NCBI GenBank assembly: GCA_014904985.1
Contig: MU129085.1
Coordinates: 31,157 to 95,156, forward strand
Length of the DNA stretch: 64,000 nt
DNA from: Hydnum rufescens UP504
Taxonomy: Eukaryota > Basidiomycota > Agaricomycetes > Cantharellales > Hydnaceae
Direction: 5' to 3'
The notes below the pieces were generated by a model, which was given only the letters and a program-made list of their open reading frames with translations, was not told where the DNA came from and made no database searches. Positions 44,319-55,435 of this stretch are shown here, piece by piece; position 1 is the first letter of the stretch, and each line of letters starts with the position of its first letter. Both the position numbers and the translations under genes were made by a program.

Positions 44319-45905
44319 CAGACGTTATGATAGTAAGAACCCTCGAACACGAATTGTTGGAATTTGACTGAATGAATTCTTTACGCGCCGGCCGTTCTTC
44401 TCGCCAGAAGGCACATATACGATCTTCCGCAAGTCTGGCGAGCATGCATTCTCGTATGAGCGCATCTTACATCCTCGCTTGGGCTTCTCTACCGGTATGC
44501 ACCACATCTATAGGTAATTTCTCCCAAATTATAATTGATTTGTGACTCCTAGTCAATATGCCATGGGTAATTTGACATGCAAGAGCATAATGTGTCCTGC
44601 TTGGGCTTCTCTACCCGGGTATGCACCACGATCCTATAGGTAAATTTCTCCCATTTCTCCCAAATTATAATTGATTTGTGACCTCCTAGTCAAATATGCC
44701 ATGGGGGTAATTTGACATGCAAGAGCCATAATGGGTGTCCTGGAAAAGGATGGTGTCGTTCTGGCAGCAGAAAAAAAAGTACCGGGAAATTGTTAGATCT
44801 TTCTTCTAAATAAGTAGGCCAAGCACTTTTTCCTCCAGACCCACTGAAACCCGTTCTCTGTCCAGTAATGTTGTGGCCGGCATGGCAGGTCTCACTGCAG
44901 ATGCCAACTCTCTCATCAATTATGCACAACAAGCTGCTCACAGGCATCTTTTCTCTTTCAATGAAGATATCCCCATAGAACCTTCCTTAACAGTTGTGCG
45001 ATTTGAAGCTGGGCTACACTCAATATGGGGGTCAGTCATTCATGCCCGCTTCCATACCAATTCCGCCTTCTCACTTTGCTTTGCACATCCCTTCATCCAC
45101 CCCTAGGTCTTTGTCCATTTGGCTTATCACTCTTATATGCAGGCTACGATCCACACTACCACTTCCAGCTGCAACCCTCATCAGGGAAACTGACACATGC
45201 TCTGGAGGCTCCAGAGCAGCCTATGTGGTCCAGTTAAAACTGGTGCATGGGATTTGGCTGATTTTTTGCATGGTTGTAGATATATACTATGTAGAATATC
45301 TTCCAGGACTGCAAGTCATTCTATGATCTCCTTCACCAGCTACATGCATTTTTTCATGACAATTTTTAATTTTGATCTTGATGTCAAGCTTGCAAAAAAG
45401 AAGCTACAGCTTTGATTTTTTCCTTGACTGGTCACAGTATATATCTATGACTGTGCAAAAAATTAGCCAAATCCCATGCACCAGTTTTAACCAGACCACA
45501 TAGGCTGCTCTGGAGCCTCCAGAGCATGTGTCAGTTTTCCTGATGCTCAGATCCATCAGGGAATTACAGTGGGTGGACAGAGACATGCATCAGCATGAAC
45601 AATGACACAGCACAATGTCTTAAGCAGGAATGCAAGGATGGCTTGTCCATGGAAGAAGCTATCACTCTGATGATAAAGATTATGAGCAAGACCACCACAC
45701 TCAGCAGCAGGAAATGTATGCACTTTGTTGCCCATGATATGATATCCTTTGTCTAACATTTGCATTATGTTCTTGCTGTTCAGTGGAATTCTCGATTCTC
45801 ACACTTGGTCCAATGACAAAACAACTGCTTGCAAAGATATACAAGCCAGTGGAGATTGATGCATTGTTGGCTAAGCATGGGATTGAGAAGATGGCCAGCT
45901 GAAAC
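44319..45905 (+). pseudogene. Proteasome alpha-4 (PSMA4/Pre9-like), copy C
   Basis: The most complete copy. It starts three bases after the lactonase stop with AGACGTTATGATA|GTAAGA (RRYDS plus intron). FFSPEG follows near 44395, then a tandemly duplicated LLYQ segment (44478-44740), MGVLEKDGVVLAAEKKVPGKLLD (44732-44792), GLTADANSLINYAQQAAHRHLFSFNEDIPIE (44890-44980), FEAGLHSIWG, RSLSIWLITL..GYDPHYHFQL and, after a 370-bp insertion, SMEEAITLMIKIMSKTTTLSS and LAKIYKPVEIDALLAKHGIEKMAS-stop. The family forms the alpha ring of the 20S proteasome. The first residues before RRYDS, normally Met-Ser, are absent, and frameshifts are numerous. A functional gene should exist elsewhere, since the subunit is normally essential or near-essential. 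Confidence 0.8.
45178..45546. mobile_element. MITE-like inverted-repeat insertion in proteasome copy C
   Basis: About 92 bases at 45178-45270 (CATCAGGGAAACTGACACAT, then a CTCTGGAGGCTCCAGAG palindrome) are repeated in inverted orientation at 45455-45546. The spacer is about 185 AT-rich bases. Proteasome copies A and B lack this segment at the same place (SGNYSGW codons), so it is a recent insertion. No frame of significance lies inside. The target duplication is unclear (possibly CTC). Confidence 0.75.
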
Positions 45906-46060
45906 AGTGTCCAATATTTTATTTTATCTTTCCTTTTGTGAAATGAAAGAAGCTCGCTTTTATGGGGTATTATGGCTCTGACATTTGTCCTAGTATCTGG
46001 GTATAGTGAGTATGTTCACAGCTGATGAAACAAACAAGAAATGAGTAAAACAGTACTTGG
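45906..46060 (+). repeat. Shared 3' flank of the proteasome copies
   Basis: CAGTGTCCAATATTTTATTT through TGGCTCTGACATTTGTCCTAG to AAACAAACAAGAAATGAG is also found after copies A (26262-26420) and B (29190-29345). The duplications therefore include the 3' untranslated region, and similarity stops here at about 46062. Confidence 0.75.
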
Positions 46061-46079
46061 TGGCAGGCTGGTCAGCCAA

Positions 46080-46480
46080 TTATCCATGTCTAATTAGATA
46101 TCATTAGCCTTGCATTTATCTAGTCTAATAAGATACATTTCCATGGGGGCCCTAGGGACCCCTCATGTATGATTATCATCCATGCCCATATGCTGAGGGG
46201 CCCCCACTCTTGATGTAGGGGCCCCAGGGGCCCCACAGCCATGTTTAAGGCCTAGAAATGGCCTCAGACCCTACTCCAAAGGGGCCCCTGCATGTGCAGC
46301 AGGGGCCCCTGTGTGCATGGCAGGGCCCCTGTGTGCATGGCAGGGGCCCCTGTGTGCATGGCAGGGGCCCCTGTGTGTACAGCAGGGGCCCCTGTGCCTA
46401 TGGCCCAAGTCTCTAAGAGTAGAGTCCCCTTACTTCTTAGAGTTCAATATAGGGACGGACAAACTAGATATTGATATAGT
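46080..46480 (+). repeat. GGGGCCCC repeat with 20-base amplified units
   Basis: Reverse-complement relative of 21300-21600. Within 46280-46400 the unit GGGGCCCCTGTGTGCATGGCA (20-21 bases, with CAGCA variants) is repeated about six times, which the other copy lacks. It is flanked by GTCTCTAAGAGTAGAG and ACTTCTTAGAGTTCAATA. Confidence 0.8.
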
Positions 46481-48224
46481 AGTACACCACCTTAGGCAAC
46501 CCTATTTTTGTACCTAAGTAGACTATGTTTTTCTGGCAGAATTGCCTGTCTAATAGACTGATTTCCACGTGGGCCCACGTACTCTATGAGACTAGCATGG
46601 GCCCACAGTACCCCTGGAAATTTTAGGCCCCATGGGGCCCATGGGCCCATGCCAGAACTTTTTTTTAGGCACCATGGGGCCATGAAAACTTCCCTGGCTC
46701 TCAGCTCTACCACAGAGACCACGGACCATTCATTCCGGTCTCTGTTTTTTTTTTCCAAGTCCACACATCATACACTCCATTCCACACTTTTTTTTTTGGG
46801 TCCCTGCTAGGCCACCTTGGCTTGCTTTTCCTTGGTTTTCTGTTGGATTCTGGATGTATATATCCCTATTATACTTGTACAGTAACTATTACAAAACTTG
46901 AATTAAAAAAAAAACAATCAAAAAAAAAAACGCTCCACGACTGGTGCTTTTGAGGCACCAGTCACGCAAACGACAAACTGGGGGGGGCAGAGGATACATA
47001 GGAGCCCACACACACCAAGCTTGGTGTGTATGGGCTTTGGGGTTCCCGACATTTCTCTTTTCCCGGTTTTCAGTTAGTAGTCCAGGTTTATACCCGCGGC
47101 CACTAAGGCGCCGGCTATTGGGGGTTTCCCCCTCTGTTTTCCCTGGTCCTGGTGATAGGGAGGCTGGGGGAGGGGTTCGCGGTAGAAAGGTGCGACTGTT
47201 GCCCAAACAAAATGGGGCCACTTTTTTTTAAGGCGCCAAGGTCGTAATGGCTCCTATGGCGCATACAGCATTGCACTGCCGCTTAGGTAGGCGGGGCATT
47301 CATTTCTGGACCCCCATGATCTTCTGTGGCAGGGTGGGCTTGATGTCGGCAGGTTCTACTGGATGGGTTCAGTGTAATACTTTCACCCCCCACTGCCCAT
47401 GACACTGGATAATGTGACAAAAAACATCACTACGGCCCTTAGGCTGGCATTGGTTTGTGGGCTATCACGCCCATACCATCAGGCGGGGGGAAGGGATGAG
47501 GAGGGTGGCTGGGGGGTTTGTTGACACTGCAGAGGGCGGGTTCGACTGGGGGACACTGTAATGAGGGATCTTTGTGTTACGCTAAACAAAAATTCAAGAA
47601 GTCACGGCAAAAGACGCCATAGGCTGCTCTTTTGCACGAAGGTATCTATATTTCCGAGTACTTCTTCACAATGACCTTTATCACCCACACCCCAGTTCTA
47701 TACCGTGGGCGTGTGGCTGGCTTTGTCCTGGGGCCATCCTCCTGTTGTTTGCGCGCGCCGCAGTAGGAAGATGCAAGACCGCAGTTTCGCGGCTCACTGA
47801 ATCTCATCGACTCAAACTCGGAAAGGTTTGCCCAGACCGCTGGAACGCGAGTGGGCGCTTCGTCTGAATCTCTTTGCACAATAATTCAGGATACCATATT
47901 CTGGGCAAAACGAATATCATAATTTCAGCCAATTCTGATGCAGCAGTTATGTGACGTAACTAAGAAGCGACAGAACTTAACATTGACAAATCAATTTCCT
48001 CTCCCCCCCACACGCACAAAATCACTGGACTTGGAACTTTACATGGGAGGGGGCCCACTATACATGGATGGAAAGTCACTATGCCAACAATCAGGCAATC
48101 ATCCCGCCTTTTTAGTACTCTAGAAACTCAGTGAGCATCCAGTGGGAAACTAGTGGAGGATTGCCAGTCTGAAAAACCCAAATTTTAGCGGTGCTTCAGT
48201 CTGGAAAATTTGGCAGCGCCGTAC
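46481..48224. other. Unassigned repeat-rich stretch
   Basis: Positions 46560-46690 contain GGGCCCA/TGGGCCC words. Poly-A and poly-T runs lie at 46745-46800 and 46905-46930. The direct words CACCAAGCTTGGTGTG (palindromic) occur near 47012. A degraded cassette (CGGCAAAAGACGCC..GGCTGCTCTTTTGCACG, with CCACACCCCAG..GGGCGTGTGG) lies at 47600-47720. No gene is supported. Confidence 0.5.
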
Positions 48225-51200
48225 TGGGGCACCTCACGGCGCCGATTTTCGGCAACCTCTCCTTAGGTGACTTCGGTCTGTGGGCGATGTCCCAACCTAA
48301 CGAGAAGGTACGGACTCGAATGTGTACCTTATGGTGGAAGTACATCAGTAATGGTTCAACTACAATACCGAGTGTAGCTACACAACCTGAAGTGTAGCAC
48401 CACCCGGGGGTCGGGCGGAGCGCCCGGAGCTAGGGTAAGGTGTTGCCTACATTATTTGAATTAGGACTATTAGGTGGGCGAAGCTACAGTTCTGTTGTGT
48501 GCCCTCCAGGGTCAGCTGATGTCTACACCACTATCCACGAGGTCTCTCAAATGTGGTAGCTACAGTTGGTTTCTAGAACCTGATTATTATTCCTTAGTGT
48601 GAGGCTACGCGACTCTATGGGGGCATAGTAGTTGACTGAAAGTCAGTGTACCGTACACATACGCGCAGTTTGCCTTCAGACCAAAAGAATGCATGAGCCT
48701 TGGGCCATAAAGGTACGCACTTATTACATACCCATTCCACATACCTACCGTAATGGAAGCATTGAAGATGTAATACCTACTAATCTATCTACCGTAATTC
48801 ATTTTAGACTACTACTATTGATCGTATCAATTATCCGGACCGACCTAATCTCTAGACTTGGCGGCGCGACTAACTGGCCCAACCCTCTGGCGCCGGCTTA
48901 TGCAAAAGAGGGGTCAGCCACCCGCACCGCCCACTCACTAGCAGGGGTGGAAGCGCACAGATACCCCAGAACACCGCGATGCGTTGCAGCGGACCCCCTT
49001 CTCGTGTGCCATGGGGGCAGGCTACGCTGGACCCACGCCAGCCTTAGGCGGCGGCCGGTCTGTTCATGCGACCTCCCCCAGTGCGCACACAAGCCGGGGG
49101 CACACTGGGCAGGTGCACTGGAGGGGTGAGACGGCCCCGCTGGGGAGTGGGAGGGACCTGGGGGGATTCTATAATGGGAAGATGCAGGGCGCTTAGGGTG
49201 AAAAAATCAAGAGGGAGTGCGAAATGAAGAGTAGCCAGAGGGCTGCTCTTCTTTGCACTAATAGTAGGCTATAAAGAAGATAGCAACATACTCCTACAGG
49301 CACCACACCGCCCAGTCTATACTGGGTGGTAGGTGACAGCGTCTGGCTCTCGGTAGGATGGTGGTGGTGGGTCGCGCGAAGATGAAAACTTTTCGGCAAT
49401 TGCCGGTAAATTGAACGCTGGGGACTCAACACGAGCTGCCCAAGTTCAGAGAGGCGAGCACCCTGCCTGCTATGGAACAAAGCCGTAAGAGGCCCGGTAA
49501 CGCTAAAGATACCCCGACCAGTCGATAAGCACCGGGGTAGGGATTAGGATAACGGAATACTGCATATTGAACTTTGGATCATTTCTCATGCTACATCCAT
49601 GGAACTGTGACCGGTCGCTATTGTAGAAAAAGCTGAAAATGCAGAGCAAGTTGGATAAAGTACATTCCAAACAGCGCGGGGTGGACAGTGACCAGTGTCG
49701 TGAAATTTGGTGCAGTATCTCGAGGCTGGAGGATACTTTCGTACAGCAGATACGGTGACGTCCAAGAAGTTTCGAGCAAGGATTGGTCCAGGGGTTAGTC
49801 GGGATAAGTAGGAGGGCAAGCAAGTCTGGACGATTGACTCAATTTATTTCTCGCCTCTTGGGCAGAATAGCTAGAGCACCCTGTTAAATTGCGGCAAACA
49901 ATCTAGACAATAATCCATTCGGTCTAACCATCGGCCAACAAATCAGGCCACATCCCATGCACTTTAAGGGAACTGAACTGCCTTTTCAGGCCAAATAAGA
50001 GACCAAGCAAGGCTAGCATCCGGAAGTGTTAAACACGTTCAAAATTACCCCTAAAGTCAGGTGGAATAAGGCTCCATATCACGCGAGTTCAGTCCCTGAC
50101 TATATCCCCAAATATAATGAATTGGATGTGCTGAGAGCAGCTGAATTGACGGGGGAGGGGGGCGAAAAGATCACAAGTGTGCGAATTACTCAAACATCCG
50201 TACGCACGGGGTCGCTTTTCTTTAGTTACCCACTCGAGATTACAGACATATATGGGGAGCTGCTACATACAGGATATCAGCCAACATGGACTCCATTCTT
50301 AGGCCGGTTACGCACAGGCCTCCCCCCTAAACAACAATTTCCTCCCCAGAGCCTTCCATCCATGCAATTTCCTTGGAAATGCACACTTAGTTCATCCAAA
50401 TACATTTATAGCATCCCTCAAATTTTCAGATTCATAACTCCAGTGCCAGAGTCTCCATAATATTTTCAAGTTTCACTGAAATACACCCTCCAGTTGGGAC
50501 ACTTCTAGAGCTCCAATCACTCTGATTTTTTGTAGGCCACACCTCCTCACTATTTGAGGCTCAGCCCTAAAATTTCAGCCCATTCTGAGGACTTTTGAAA
50601 TCTGTCACATGACCAAGATCTTCTCCTCCCCCTGCTTCACTCAGTCCTCTAATTTGTATGGACTTTGTTGCCATTTGTAGTAGTAGTATGTGACAGTGTA
50701 TGATTTAAATTTCAAAATATTCCATGCAATATTCATGGAGTTATTCAAGAAACATTCTAGATCAATTCAATTTGGGGTCAGAACAGCGGTATTTAGTGGA
50801 AATACCGCTGTTCTGACCCCAAATTGAATTGATCTAGAATGTTTCTTGAATAACTCCATGAATATTGCATGGAATATTTTGAAATTTAAATCATACACTG
50901 TCACATACTACTACTACAAATGGCAACAAAGTCCATACAAATTAGAGGACTGAGTGAAGCAGGGGGAGGAGAAGATCTTGGTCATGTGACAGATTTCAAA
51001 AGTCCTCAGAATGGGCTGAAATTTTAGGGCTGAGCCTCAAATAGTGAGGAGGTGTGGCCTACAAAAAATCAGAGTGATTGGAGCTCTGGAAGTGTCCCAA
51101 CTGGAGGGTGTATTTCAGTGAAACTTGAAAATATTATGGAGACTCTGGCACTGGAGTTATGAATCTGAAAATTTGAGGGATGCTATAAATGTATTTGGAT

Positions 51201-52153
51201 GAACTAAGTGTGCATTTCCAAGGAAATTGCATGGATGGAAGGCTCTGGGGAGGAAATTGTTGTTTAGGGGGGAGGCCTGTGGAGTACTGCCTAAATGGAG
51301 TCCAGTTGGGCTGATATCTGGTATGTACACTCCCCATATATGTATTAACTCAGTGGTGTAATATAAGAGCCACCCCTGCTGTACATCTTATGTAATTCAC
51401 TTTTGATCTTTTCCCCCCTCCCCCTCAATTTCAGCTACTTCCACACATCCAATTCATTATATTTTTGGATATAGTCAGGGATATACTATTATGAGCCTAT
51501 TCCACCTATTTTGGGTGTAATTTGAAGTGTTTAACATTCATGGTAGCTTGTTGTTCTCTTTTTGCCTGAAAAGGGAGTTCATTCCCTTAAAGTGCATGGA
51601 TTGGGCTGATTTTTGGCACATGGTTAGGAAATTATATTGTCTAAGTTTTTGCCAATTTTAAAGTCTCTAGCTATTCTGCAAAGGGAGGAAATAAATTATC
51701 AATGTCCAGACTTGTTTGCCTTATATCTCCATAACCCCTGGACCAATTTGGCTGAAATTTTGATATAATCTGTGTAGAAATATTTTCTAATGATGTACCA
51801 AATTTCAGAATGGTCTGCTCACCCCTTGTTTGGATGTACTTTATCCAATTTCTGCATTTAGGCTTTTTTAAATAGGAATCACTGTATTATGTAATGAGAA
51901 ATGATCCAAAGTTATTATGCAGTATTATCTAATCTACCCTATTATATGGGTCTATCTAGTTACCGCATTTAGGCTTTTTCATAGCAGCAGGTGGCTTGCC
52001 TTTGAAACTGGGCAATTGCCGGCGTTGAGTCCCAGGTTCAATTTACCGGCAATTGCCGGAAAGTTTTCGTTTCGCGCGACACCACCACCACCATCTACCG
52101 AGAGCCCAGGAGCAGTCACCACACCCCAGTATAGACTGGGGTGTGGTGCTTAG

Positions 52154-52260
52154 GTATGTTGCTATTTTTATAGCTACTTTAGTGCAAAAAGAGCAGCCTC
52201 TGGCTACTCTTTTTGCACTCCTCTTGATTTTTTCACTAACCCGCCATCTTCCCATTATAG
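52154..52260 (+). other. FB3 intron-like cassette
   Basis: 107 nt: donor GGTATGTTG, A-type hairpin GTGCAAAAAGAGCAGC..GGCTACTCTTTTTGCAC, branch site CACTAACCC, and acceptor CCCATTATAG. It is preceded by the B-type hairpin ACCACACCCCAGTATAGACTGGGGTGTGGT (described here in two halves: ACCACACCCCAG and CTGGGGTGTGGT). All four splice signals fit fungal consensus, the best match in the window. Confidence 0.75.
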
Positions 52261-52689
52261 AATCCCCCCAGGTCCTCCCCACTCCCCAGGGGCCTCCACC
52301 CCCTCCAGCACCTCCCAGGGCCCCCTTGTGTGGCATGGGGGAGGTAGCATGAACAGAGCCGGCCTAAGGGCCGGCGTTGTTCATGCTACCTCCCCCATGC
52401 CACACAAGGGGGTCCTGGAAGCATCGTTTCTGGGTATCTGCGCAGCCTCCACCCCTCTAGTTGATGGGGTGGGGTGGGCTGACCCCTCTCTTTGCATAAC
52501 CGGCGCCAGAGGTGCCGGTTATGCAATCTAAATTATATAATTATACAATCAATTAGGTAGTAAAATAATTAGGTAATAGATTAGTAGGTAGTTATATAAT
52601 GTGTTCATTAGGTAGTATTAATTATGTAATAAATTTACCTTACGGCCAAGGCTGTCATTGCATTTTTTTTGAAGGCAAATCCGGCTATG

Positions 52690-52935
52690 TGTAGCTACAC
52701 TGATTCATTCAATACTCGCCATAGATGTAGCTACACTATTTGAAGGACTCTATAGGGTGTAGCTACATCACTACCCTGAGGCACACAACTGTAGCTCCAC
52801 TAATAGTCTAATTCAAAAATGTAGCAACACTACCCTGAGCTCCCGGGGGCTCCGCCCCGGACCCCCGGTGGTGCTACACTTCAGGTTGTGTAGCTACACT
52901 TATTTATATGGAACATTCTGACTGTAGCTCCACAA
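52690..52935 (+). repeat. Subterminal GTGTAGCTACAC repeats of FB3
   Basis: The palindromic word (G)TGTAGCTACA(C/T) occurs near 52690, 52727, 52757 and 52892, with diverged forms TGTAGCTCCAC at 52790 and 52922. A GC-rich hairpin (CCCGGGGGCTCCG..CGGACCCCCGG) lies at about 52843-52870. Corresponding words on the left side are at 48372 and, damaged, at 48555. Regular subterminal repeats of this kind are commonly transposase binding sites. Confidence 0.65.
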
Positions 52936-53040
52936 AGGTACACATTCAGTCCTACCTTGTTAGGTTGACATCCGCACAGGACGAAGTCAACCTAAGGAGG
53001 TTGCCGAAATGGGGGGCCTGAGGTGCTTTGCTTCGGTTTT

Positions 53041-54050
53041 CCAACGAGGGTTTCCGACATTCCGTAACATAGGCATGATTCCGTCGCTCGTAGCTCTCGA
53101 ATGTGCATGGCGACTCTCATTTGTGTCTGCCCACTTCTATCGCCTATCGGCCCCAATTACTACTATTAGTTATCACCTCCGTTGCCGTGATCGGGTACTT
53201 GCCGCGACCCCTCTAGCCCCTTCAATTCTCGCCCGTTGCGGCCCATATCTGGTACTTAGGTGCAGGCAGTATATATCTAGGGCTCTGTTCAAAGAGAACT
53301 CGAAAAATCATGAAATTGTCGCTTCTTTACAGTACATTACTGTTGAAAATGATGAGAATTTAATGGTTTTGAATCACTTGAAGTGCTTTAGTAAGTCAAC
53401 AAGCCATTGCATTGGGAAAATATTGTCTTTGAGCTGTGGACTACCCTTCTAGCAAGTCATAAATGAAATACCAGTCATACTGGAGGTGAATTGGGGTTGT
53501 AAATGTCTGAAGGATTATGTGAGCGCTTGCCACCAGAACAACCTCATGCCTAATTACCGCCACCTGCAGTCCCATCCCAGAAATAATCAATCCCCCATCA
53601 CTTCCCTCAGCAATGGCCTCAATTGGGGCCAAGACCTCAATGGCTAGGAGTCCATATGAGCTTAATGGAATTTTATATTGAGTCTGGACAAGTACAATAC
53701 ATGATAGACCAGATAGTGATATATCCAGGTCTACCACCCCTCTGACTCATGTTTCCAAGCTCAGAGTTACTCTAGATAAAGGCACAGCAAGGGTTCTATC
53801 GGTGTCAAGTGGTGGGAAGGAATGGCGGCAACTACACGATATCATGAACTTGCCATTGCCGAAATGACCGCTTGACTCGGATCCCTTCCAAAACACTCAA
53901 TTCTCCATATATTCCTCCCTAATTTTTAGAGCCTGTGTAGAGTATCATTTACTATGTTTCTGCCAAGTTTGAGCACAATCTGGGCTCTCTAGCTTGTGCA
54001 AGAGCTTTTTTTCTGACTTCGCGGCAAGTACCCGTTAATGAATAGTATCA
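53041..54050. other. No firmly supported gene; one small unknown frame
   Basis: A minus-strand frame at 53441-53737 (98 codons, I/L/V-rich, ends WYFIYDLLEG) lacks an ATG start and has no recognised motif. The stretch 53290-53800 is CpG-poor inside a CpG-normal region, suggesting a repeat insertion. Positions 53009-53290 contain a weak relative of the 54240-54420 repeat (GGTTTCC..ATTCCGT..CATGGCG.CTCTCATT). Confidence 0.35.
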
Positions 54051-54500
54051 CAAACACGTGGCTGAAGAGATCCCGTCCCGCAATACATCATTCCCCTCGT
54101 TGACTATGAAGGGCAGGATTCCCAGGAACTCAGCTGGAACGGTGGCTCCGACGAGGATTGAAAATTACTCAGCACAGTGTTTCGTACTCGGCGTTCCTAT
54201 TGCCATATGGCGCCTTGCCGTTTTGATACCTCGGAGATAAATGCCTTTCTGGCCTAGACGATCTGGAGCTGAGTCCAACTTCATCGCCTTGCCCAAAAAA
54301 GGTTTCCTGTATTCCGTACCATCCATATATTATTCCGTTTCTCCTGGCTCTCAGCGAATGTGCATAGCATGGCGTCTCTCATTCATCTTTGTCCTCCACC
54401 CTTCTCTCGATTATTCACTACAATCGCGATGTCTGCCGAGGGCTCTTCTTTCACATTCACTGGTCCTGACACTATATTTGGTTCCACTACCCATGTACTG
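54050..54500 (-). repeat. Duplicated segment, copy 1 (with 59745-60240)
   Basis: From CACGTGGCTGAAGAGATCCC to CGACTATTTACC-type words, this segment is a direct copy of 59745-60240. In copy 2 the minus strand encodes an open frame of 77 residues (59868-59635); here that frame is broken. It probably forms the 5' flank or first exon of the adjacent minus-strand TPR gene family. Confidence 0.65.
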
Positions 54501-55192
54501 TCTCGTGTCTCATTGACGTGAACCATAATTCAAGGTAAGAGCACTCGTTCATATCGCTAAGGCGAGACTGATACGGTCTGGTCTCTGCATTTCTGCTCGG
54601 ACTAAGTATTTGAAGACAATCGCGAAAGATGAAAGGAAAGGTTTCCAAGAGAGCGAGCGACTAGCGAATATTGGATGATAAGTCTCTGCTGCCGGGATTA
54701 GAAGATCGGTGTCTCTCTCTATATATATGCCTCTGAAACTTCCCTGAAGGAAGGTTCTGGAGCTTTGTTTCCTCACCCAAAGTTGTTTCTGACGACACCA
54801 AACAACTTCCCTTGCCCGGAAGTTGACTCTGATGAGCACTGGTCCCACTCGTCGCAAGGCTTCATTGCGGCCGTGCTCAATTGGATGCCTTTGTATCCCC
54901 GTCGACAGCTGTTAGATAAGTCTTTATCTCTGCCGCAGTTCAGGCTGGTACCCCTGACCGGAGAGTTTATCGCCTTGCCTAAAGGAAGTCTTCTAGATGT
55001 GTCATTCGTATGATTCCGTCTATCATCACTCTCAAATCCGCATAGAGTTCTAGTTCGTCTCCGATCTCACGACTATTTACCAGAATCACTGCACTTGCAT
55101 AGGGCTCTTCTCCCCATTCGCTCAATGAGAGGACAGTAAGATACTGACGTCCCCTGTGTTTGTCTTGATGTCTTCCTCGTGCTCGCCTAATT

Positions 55193-55435
55193 TTAAAAGA
55201 TAAAGTTCACAACAGAGCGAGCGAGACCTGGGCAGAAGATTTCTCTTCGATCTGCTACAAGGATGTGGTAGATGTTCACGTCTTCCTCATTTACCCTCAG
55301 TGCTTCTTCATGGAGACCATATTTCGAAAGATCAATGGAGAGGTTGAGAAGAGAACAAGAGAGATCTGAGTGTACATGGTAAATGCCAGAGGTTTCCTCA
55401 CCGGCCTTGGGTTGGTTCCACATGTTGGCTGTCAA
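55193..55435 (-). pseudogene. TPR gene fragment
   Basis: The minus-strand frame contains LSCSLLNLSIDLSKYGLHEEALRVNEEDVNIYHILVADRREIFCPGLARSV, about one and a half units of the 42-residue TPR seen at 56.1-58.2 kb. Nothing on either side continues it, so it is a relic. Confidence 0.6.

Larger units (their letters stand above)
48225..53040. mobile_element. Fold-back element FB3 (4.8 kb)
   Basis: A giant palindrome centred at about 50797 (GCGGTATTT-AGTGG-AAATACCGC). Arms run from 48225 to 50794 and from 50800 to 53040. The inner parts (50310-50794 and 50800-51285) are almost identical inverted copies. The outer parts match throughout but with many small indels on the left side. The ends carry GTGTAGCTACAC words. 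Each arm holds one cassette (hairpins 49217-49258 and 52181-52217), and the plus-strand cassette has a clean intron-like segment (52154-52260). The centre differs from that of FB1 and FB2, so it is a subfamily. No transposase is seen; frames such as 50026-50460 recur in both arms and look non-coding. Confidence 0.82.

Noticed and set aside
50026..50460. 144-codon frame in the left arm of FB3 (and its mirror at 51134-51337)
   Set aside because: It starts without ATG, and the same DNA occurs inverted in the other arm where the frame is broken. It lacks any motif and lies in palindromic non-coding sequence.
52043..52336. 97-codon minus-strand frame in FB3
   Set aside because: Opposes the clean plus-strand intron-like cassette and consists of Gly runs from repeat DNA.
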